Positions 6,400-10,170 of a stretch of 10,170 bases of DNA are shown here, piece after piece (within the stretch, counting starts at the first letter, position 1; each line of letters opens with the position of its first letter). A program made the translations under genes and the position numbers. This DNA comes from JBBQXV01 sp043785585 (GTDB lineage Bacteria; Myxococcota_A; Polyangia; Polyangiales; Polyangiaceae): contig JAYVXB010000780.1 of NCBI GenBank assembly GCA_043785585.1, forward strand, positions 1 through 10,170, read 5' to 3'. The notes beneath the pieces were generated by a model. It ran no database searches and was not told the origin of the DNA. It saw only the letters and a list, made by a program, of their open reading frames with translations.

Positions 6400-6789
6400 A
6401 TGAAATTCATGCTCATGATGAACCATCCCGGCAAGGTGGCGTACGCGACCACCCGCTGGGCTCCGGCCGAGCTCAAAGCGCATATCGGATTCATGAAGGA
6501 CTTTGCCGCCAAGCTTTCCGAACGCGGCGAGCTCGTCGGCGCCGAGGGGCTCGCGGGACCGGAGCAGGCGAAGCTGGTACGTGCATCGTCCGACGGAGAG
6601 CCCATCACGGACGGCGTGTTCCCGGAGTCGAAGGAGTTTCTCGCCGGGTACTGGACTGTCGACGTGGAGAGCGCCGAGCGCGCCTACGCCATCGCGGCGC
6701 AGGCCTCGCTCGCGCCCGGGCCGGGCGGCAAGCCGCTGTTTCTCGGCATCGAAGTGCGCCAGGTCATGAGCGCACCGCTGCCAGAGTGA
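6400..6789 (+). CDS. YCII/DGPF-family protein
   Basis: A 129-residue member of the YCII-related (DGPF domain, PF03795) family, which adopts a ferredoxin-like alpha/beta fold. It starts with MKFMLMM, has a long helix (AELKAHIGFMKDFAAKLSERG), and then ITDGVFPESKEFLAGYWTVDV (from residue 69), the diagnostic strand-turn-strand. The signature TDGPF reads TDGVF here. DGPF genes are the known genomic partners of ECF42 sigma factors, and their molecular role is not established. Start ATG 6400 lies 12 bases after the VOC stop. The stop TGA overlaps the GTG start of the sigma factor, so translation of the two is coupled. Confidence 0.9.
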   Translation: MKFMLMMNHPGKVAYATTRWAPAELKAHIGFMKDFAAKLSERGELVGAEGLAGPEQAKLVRASSDGEPITDGVFPESKEFLAGYWTVDVESAERAYAIAAQASLAPGPGGKPLFLGIEVRQVMSAPLPE

Positions 6790-8009
6790 ACGAGCTCCTT
6801 CGAGAGCTCGCGCCGCAGGTCTTGGGCGCGCTCGTGCGCAGGCATCGCGATCTCGGTGCGTGCGAAGACGCGCTGCAAGAGGCGTTGGTGGCCGCCGCGG
6901 AGCAGTGGCCAGAGGACGGGCTCCCCGAAAGCCCGCGTGCCTGGCTGATTCACGTCGCGCGCCGCCGCCTCACGGACGGTGTGCGGTCGCAGTCGTCGCG
7001 TCGTGAGCGGGAGGCGATGGTCGTGAGCCTGGTGCCCGCCGAGGCGCAGGAGCACCTCGTCACGGTCGACGACACGCTCGATCTGTTTTTCATGTGCTGT
7101 CATCCGTCGCTGTCGAGCGCGTCGGCCACGGCTCTCACGCTCCGCGCGGTCGGAGGCCTCACCACCCGAGAGATCGCCCGCGCCTTTCTCGTGCCCGAAG
7201 CGACGATGGCTCAACGTCTGAGTCGCGCGCGGCAGACGATTCGTGAGTCAGGCATCCCGTTCGAGACACCCGACGCCGCCGAGCGCGCCGACCGGCGAGC
7301 CGCGGTCACGCGCACGCTGTACTTGATCTTCAGCGAAGGGTACGTCGCCAGCGCGGGGACGGACCTGCAGCGGATCGACCTGTCCGCCGAAGCCATTCGT
7401 CTCACGCGGCTTCTTCATCGGATCTCGCCCGCGGACCCCGAAGTCATGGGCCTGCTCTCGCTCATGCTCTTGACCGACGCTCGACGCGAAGCGCGTACGG
7501 ACGACGCAGGCGCGCTCATCCCCTTGGATGCGCAGGACCGATCGCGCTGGAACCGCGATGCGATCACCGAGGGCACCGCGCTCGTCACGTCCGCCTTCGC
7601 GATCGGAGCGGTCGGCCCCTACCAGCTGCAGGCAGCCGTCGCGTCCCTTCACGACGAGGCGAGCAGCACCGAGACGACGGATTGGCCGCAGATCCTCGCG
7701 CTCTACGACGTGCTCCTTCGCATCAGCGACAACCCCATGGTGGCCCTCAACCATGCCATCGCCCTGGCCATGGTGAAGGGGCCCGAGGCGGGCCTGTCGA
7801 AGCTCGACGAGCTCGCGCGGGATGCACGCCTGAGAGGCCACCATCGCCTCGACTCCACGCGCGCGCATCTGTTCGAGCGCGCCGGAAACCGAACCGCCGC
7901 CATCGCGGCCTTCGAACGCGCCGCGGCCCAAACCGCCAGCACGCCGGAGCGAGACTATCTGCGCCTGCAGGCTGCTCGCCTGCGAGAAGAAGGCCGAGGG
8001 GGCTCGTGA
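6786..8009 (+). CDS. ECF42-type RNA polymerase sigma factor with C-terminal extension
   Basis: A 407-residue sigma-70-family factor, about twice the length of a standard ECF factor. Region 2 (about 1-70) contains the CEDALQEALVAA helix, QWPEDGLPESPRAWL and VARRRLTDGVR. Region 4 (about 105-155) contains LTTREIARAFLVPEATMAQ and RLSRARQTIR, the promoter-recognition helix-turn-helix. From about 170 on is the long C-terminal domain of ECF42/'DUF6596' factors: RTLYLIFSEGYVAS, LSAEAIRLTRLL, a DAQDRSRW motif at 248-255, GPYQLQAAVASLH, TDWPQILALYDVLL and TPR-like helices to the end. In this group no anti-sigma gene is found and the C-terminal domain is thought to control activity, consistent with this locus. 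GTG 6786 overlaps the stop of the DGPF gene. The likely target is the operon's own promoter at 5886. Confidence 0.93.
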   Translation: MNELLRELAPQVLGALVRRHRDLGACEDALQEALVAAAEQWPEDGLPESPRAWLIHVARRRLTDGVRSQSSRREREAMVVSLVPAEAQEHLVTVDDTLDLFFMCCHPSLSSASATALTLRAVGGLTTREIARAFLVPEATMAQRLSRARQTIRESGIPFETPDAAERADRRAAVTRTLYLIFSEGYVASAGTDLQRIDLSAEAIRLTRLLHRISPADPEVMGLLSLMLLTDARREARTDDAGALIPLDAQDRSRWNRDAITEGTALVTSAFAIGAVGPYQLQAAVASLHDEASSTETTDWPQILALYDVLLRISDNPMVALNHAIALAMVKGPEAGLSKLDELARDARLRGHHRLDSTRAHLFERAGNRTAAIAAFERAAAQTASTPERDYLRLQAARLREEGRGGS

Positions 8010-8040
8010 ACCCAGAGAGGCATCCGACCGGCCCGCTCGA

Positions 8041-8220
8041 CGATGATGACCCTCTGCGTACGATCGGATCGTGTAGTGCGCGAAGCTATCGTGTTGCACG
8101 CGATGCGTACGCGACATATGCGATCGTATCGTAGGACATGCGAAGTGACCGCATAGGCAACGTAGAGATCGTAATTGACGCGAACATTTCGTCGATCGTA
8201 CGAGCTCATCGCGTACGATC
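8041..8220. repeat. 20-bp-period dyad array (iteron-like or multi-operator)
   Basis: Nine 20-base units start at 8041, 8061, 8081 and so on to 8201. In all nine, columns 1-2 are CG and column 10 is C; column 11 is G in eight (all but the first), column 3 is A in eight, column 5 is always G or C, and column 12 always C or T. From 8061 on, CpG steps therefore recur at alternating 9 and 11 bp without a gap up to 8210. Each unit has dyad symmetry, consensus CGAWSNKWTCG flanked by YR on both sides, for example CGATCGTATCG at 8121-8131. Other columns vary, so this is not a recent duplication. GC content over 8061-8220 is 84/160. The period is not a multiple of three and the region is not coding. 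It fills the gap between the sigma-factor gene and the basic-protein gene. I recognise no known element. Confidence 0.88.
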
Positions 8221-8227
8221 GGTCTTT

Positions 8228-8236
8228 GGAGGTGAT
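8228..8236 (+). promoter_or_regulatory. Near-perfect Shine-Dalgarno for the basic protein
   Basis: GGAGGTGAT is fully complementary to the nine bases AUCACCUCC near the 3' end of 16S rRNA and ends eight bases before ATG 8245. It is the strongest ribosome binding site in the window and fixes the start of an otherwise unrecognised gene. Confidence 0.85.
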
Positions 8237-8244
8237 GCGACGCG

Positions 8245-8760
8245 ATGGCGACCAAAGCGAAGAAAGCGCGAGCTTCGAGGCTCGCAAGCGCCCGACGGTC
8301 CGAGTCGCCTCTGCAGCGTCCTCTCGTGACGCCGGAGCCGCCAAAGCACTGGAAACCGGCGAAGAACCGGTCGCCGCTGAGGAACCGTCCGCGAAAGCGC
8401 GAGCGCTACGTCGCGACGCGGATCTTCGAGCAGGTCAGCGAGGGGAAGCACCGGTACAAAGCCGCGTTCGGAGAGCTCGCGCCCGAGCCCGAGAGGCTCC
8501 TGAAGCAGCTCGACGTCGCCATCGTCCTCGAGCGCGAGCGCGTGCTCGCGACCGCGTGGCTCGCGTACCTCGAAGAGGAGTCGCAGCGCGCTTGGGCGGA
8601 CGCCGCGCAGGCGGTTCGTCGCTTGGCGACCGTGTACGGGCTCGTCGAGAAGGTGCGCGGCAAGCCCGCCGGCTTCGACGCCGTCGCGTTCTTCAAGGAG
8701 GCGCGGAGCGCGGCGGCCAAGAAGGCGGGGGCGACGAAGAGGGCGAGGCGCGCGAAGTGA
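8245..8760 (+). CDS. Small, very basic protein of unknown function
   Basis: A 171-residue protein I do not recognise. Both ends are Lys/Arg/Ala-rich: ATKAKKARASRLASARR at the start and AAAKKAGATKRARRAK at the end, resembling histone H1-like or nucleic-acid-binding tails. Residues 20-52 are Pro/Arg-rich and probably disordered. The middle (about 53-152) is predicted helical and charged (RYVATRIFEQVSEGKHRYKAA, RLLKQLDVAIVLERERVL, AWADAAQAVRRLATVYGLVEK). No signal peptide or membrane helix is seen. G/C-rich third positions and the strong ribosome binding site support a real gene. It lies directly downstream of the 20-bp dyad array, so binding to that array (self-regulation, DNA organisation or partition) is an attractive but untested idea. 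It converges on the minus-strand gene ending at 8803. Confidence 0.72.
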   Translation: MATKAKKARASRLASARRSESPLQRPLVTPEPPKHWKPAKNRSPLRNRPRKRERYVATRIFEQVSEGKHRYKAAFGELAPEPERLLKQLDVAIVLERERVLATAWLAYLEEESQRAWADAAQAVRRLATVYGLVEKVRGKPAGFDAVAFFKEARSAAAKKAGATKRARRAK

Positions 8761-8802
8761 GTGGAGTGAGTGCGCCGGGCAGAGGCGCGAGGCGCGGAGG
8801 GT

Positions 8803-9807
8803 CTACCAGCTTGCGCGGACGACGACGCCACCGACCGTCGGCACCGCCTGAATGCGCGCGGTCTGCGCGGTGTGCGCGCTCGGTGCGACGAGCCAGAGCG
8901 TGACGCCGGTCGCCGCGAGCGCGCCGCCGACCACGAACAGGATCGTCGACGTCGTCGCCGCGCTCTTCGCGTCGTGAAGCGTTCGCGCGCTGTCGTCCGT
9001 CGGGCAGGTCGTCCCATTGCAGCCCGCATCGGCGCGCTTGCGCGCGGCCTCCACTCCGAAGAACGCGCCAACGGCGAGCGCGACGGCGCCGGCGCCCGCG
9101 GTCACGATCCCGACGCTTCGCATCTTGTCGCCGGAGCCCGTCGGCGCCAGAGCGCGCGCGTCGGGCGTGAGAGGCGCAGCGGGCGACGCGACCGGGGGAA
9201 CGACGGCGGGCGGTGGCGACGGCGGTGCGGCGTCCGGTGGAGCGTCCTCGAGATCGGGGATCGGTACGCTCGTCGTCAGCCCGTCCGCCTTCGTGTCGAC
9301 GGTGGTCGACCAGCTCTTCTTCTTCGACGCCGTCGCCGACACCGTGTGGCGCCCCGGCTCGACGGCGAGCGCCACGCCGAGGCTCGCCGCGCCGACTTGC
9401 AGATCGTCGACGCGAAGGACCACGTCGATCGGCAGCGCGCCCGTCGCGCCGATCACGAGCTTGGGAACGATCCTGTCGATCCGCGCAAGCTCCGTCGCGA
9501 CCTCGTCGGCGCGCGCGTCACCCACCGAGCGCGCGAGGTTGAGCGCTTGCTGCCACCGCGCGCGCGCGCTGACGAGCCGCTTCTCGTGCTCCTCGCACGT
9601 CGCGAGCTTCGCGAGCGCGCCGACGGACGCCTGCAGCCGCACGCTCTCGGCGAGCTTCGGGCACGCCGCCGCGTAGTCGCCGCGCTTCATGAGATCGCGT
9701 CCGGCGTTGAAGAGCTCCGTCGACGCGGCCTGATCGTCGGCGCGCGCGGGCGAGGAGAACGCGAGCGCCGCGACGAGAACGCAGCAGGAGACCGCGCGGA
9801 CGGTCAT
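8803..9807 (-). CDS. Secreted/membrane TPR and PEGA-like protein
   Basis: A 334-residue exported protein. The signal peptide (residues 1-23) ends in ARA before Asp24. A TPR-like part follows (LFNAGRDLMKRGDYAAACPKL from residue 32, then EEHEKRLVSARARWQQALNLA), then a beta-rich PEGA-like segment (about 113-175; PIDVVLRVDD, VEPGRHTVSA), a long Pro/Ala linker (187-225), and two hydrophobic helices (233-251 and 287-306) separated by a polar segment with Cys263 and Cys268. Proteins of this layout are frequent in large myxobacterial genomes, commonly beside Ser/Thr kinases; specific function is unknown. It probably sits in the envelope with the TPR part outside the cytoplasm. The start ATG overlaps the stop of the upstream minus-strand gene (ATGA), which shows coupling. 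Confidence 0.78.
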   Translation of the reverse strand: MTVRAVSCCVLVAALAFSSPARADDQAASTELFNAGRDLMKRGDYAAACPKLAESVRLQASVGALAKLATCEEHEKRLVSARARWQQALNLARSVGDARADEVATELARIDRIVPKLVIGATGALPIDVVLRVDDLQVGAASLGVALAVEPGRHTVSATASKKKSWSTTVDTKADGLTTSVPIPDLEDAPPDAAPPSPPPAVVPPVASPAAPLTPDARALAPTGSGDKMRSVGIVTAGAGAVALAVGAFFGVEAARKRADAGCNGTTCPTDDSARTLHDAKSAATTSTILFVVGGALAATGVTLWLVAPSAHTAQTARIQAVPTVGGVVVRASW

Positions 9808-10170
9808 TGGCGATCGAAGCTGTCGCGAGGCACGGACGAAGGCTTGGCGGAAGCGCGGGGAGGGGGGACGAACGGGCGCGCGGCGTCCGAAGCGGATTCG
9901 GTCGCGGTCGCGGTCGCGGTCGCGGTCGCGGTCGCGGTCGCGGTCGCGGCCGGGTTCGCGGTCGGCGTCGTCGTGGCTACCGATTGCCCTGACGCCGCGC
10001 TGGGTACGTCGTCCGCGCGCCGCGACAGCATCGTCCCCGCCACGACCCCGATCGCCACGAGCAACGACGCCAAGAGACCCACGCGGACCCAGCGCGATCC
10101 TGGCGTCGCCGTCACGCGCGCCGCCGTCCCGACGAGCGACGATGCTTGCGGTGCGCTCGGCGACGTCGAC
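9804..10170 (-). CDS. C-terminal part of a membrane protein, possibly a Ser/Thr kinase (start outside window)
   Basis: The minus-strand frame is open from the right edge to TGA at 9804-9806, giving the last 121 or so residues. A Ser/Pro/Ala-rich stretch is followed by one membrane helix (VGLLASLLVAIGVVAGTML), then an extracytoplasmic Ala/Thr/Pro-rich tail with alternating Ala-Thr and a final Pro/Ser-rich segment ending FDRQ. A GTG at 10115 could start a short protein, but the frame and its composition continue unbroken to the edge. Juxtamembrane Pro/Ala linker, single helix and repetitive outer tail match many myxobacterial Ser/Thr protein kinases, and TPR proteins like the next gene often accompany them. 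The kinase domain itself is not in the window, so this is inference. It is translationally coupled to the TPR/PEGA-like gene. Confidence 0.65.
   Translation of the reverse strand, partial: STSPSAPQASSLVGTAARVTATPGSRWVRVGLLASLLVAIGVVAGTMLSRRADDVPSAASGQSVATTTPTANPAATATATATATATATATESASDAARPFVPPPRASAKPSSVPRDSFDRQ
9901..9948. repeat. Eight perfect hexanucleotide tandem copies
   Basis: GTCGCG occurs eight times in succession (48 bases), with diverged copies beyond (9949-9966). On the coding (minus) strand it gives alternating Ala-Thr in the outer tail of the membrane protein. Unit length is a multiple of three, so slippage would change tail length and keep the frame. Confidence 0.95.

Noticed and set aside
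8010..8040. Possible terminator just after the sigma-factor gene
   Set aside because: Only weak partial complementarity (AGAG with CTCT) and no T tract.
8041..8220. Reading the 20-bp array as CRISPR
   Set aside because: Units have no constant repeat long enough and no spacers; only scattered columns are conserved and no cas genes are near.
8138..8329. Open frames through the array
   Set aside because: They lack ribosome binding sites and family similarity, and a 20-bp period shifts frame each unit; the gene starting at 8245 has the strong start signal.
8757..8790. GAGTG repeats and a 5-bp GCGCC/GGCGC hairpin between convergent genes ending at 8760 and 8803
   Set aside because: Stem too short and no T tract; cannot be called a terminator with confidence.

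Overview
The window is about 10.2 kb of very GC-rich DNA with strong G/C preference at third codon positions. The gene families are typical of a large-genome delta-type bacterium: a membrane-anchored TPR protein, a lipoprotein with a zinc-protease motif, an ECF42-type sigma factor operon, and a TPR/PEGA-like periplasmic protein coupled to an Ala/Pro/Thr-rich membrane-protein tail. I infer a member of Myxococcota (Polyangia-like). That is inference from gene style; no rRNA or tRNA is present. Nothing marks a phage, insertion sequence, CRISPR array or plasmid backbone.

Layout. Positions 1-675 hold the C-terminal end of ribosomal protein S1 (rpsA), followed by two hairpins, the second a good intrinsic terminator. 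Positions 827-2631 hold a translationally coupled pair, a HIT-family nucleotide hydrolase/phosphorylase and an AI-2E/PerM-family membrane protein. A TPR membrane protein follows (2678-3604), then a cytosolic YceI-family protein (3718-4266) with a strong ribosome binding site, and a small three-helix membrane protein (4406-4702). A lipoprotein with an HELTH motif lies on the minus strand (4778-5776), with a long imperfect hairpin between the convergent ends.

Positions 5886-8009 form a compact sigma-factor operon: an ECF-type promoter (TGTCGA-N17-CGAC), a PhnB-like VOC protein, a YCII/DGPF-family protein and an ECF42-type sigma factor with a long C-terminal helical/TPR-like domain. The promoter resembles the one described for ECF42 factors, so the sigma factor probably transcribes its own operon. 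No anti-sigma gene is present.

The most unusual region is 8041-8220, between the sigma-factor operon and a small, very basic protein of unknown function (8245-8760). It is a 20-bp-period array in which CpG steps recur at alternating 9- and 11-bp intervals for eight full units. The units are dyad-symmetric (consensus CGAWSNKWTCG), while the other bases vary. The region is about 52% GC, clearly lower than its surroundings, and ends in a near-perfect Shine-Dalgarno for the basic protein. It looks like a multi-site protein-binding array (operator, iteron-like or centromere-like) and is my main candidate for something undescribed.

The right end (8803-10170, minus strand) carries a secreted/membrane TPR protein whose start overlaps the stop of an incomplete membrane protein, possibly the tail of a Ser/Thr kinase. 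That tail contains eight perfect copies of a hexanucleotide coding for alternating Ala-Thr.
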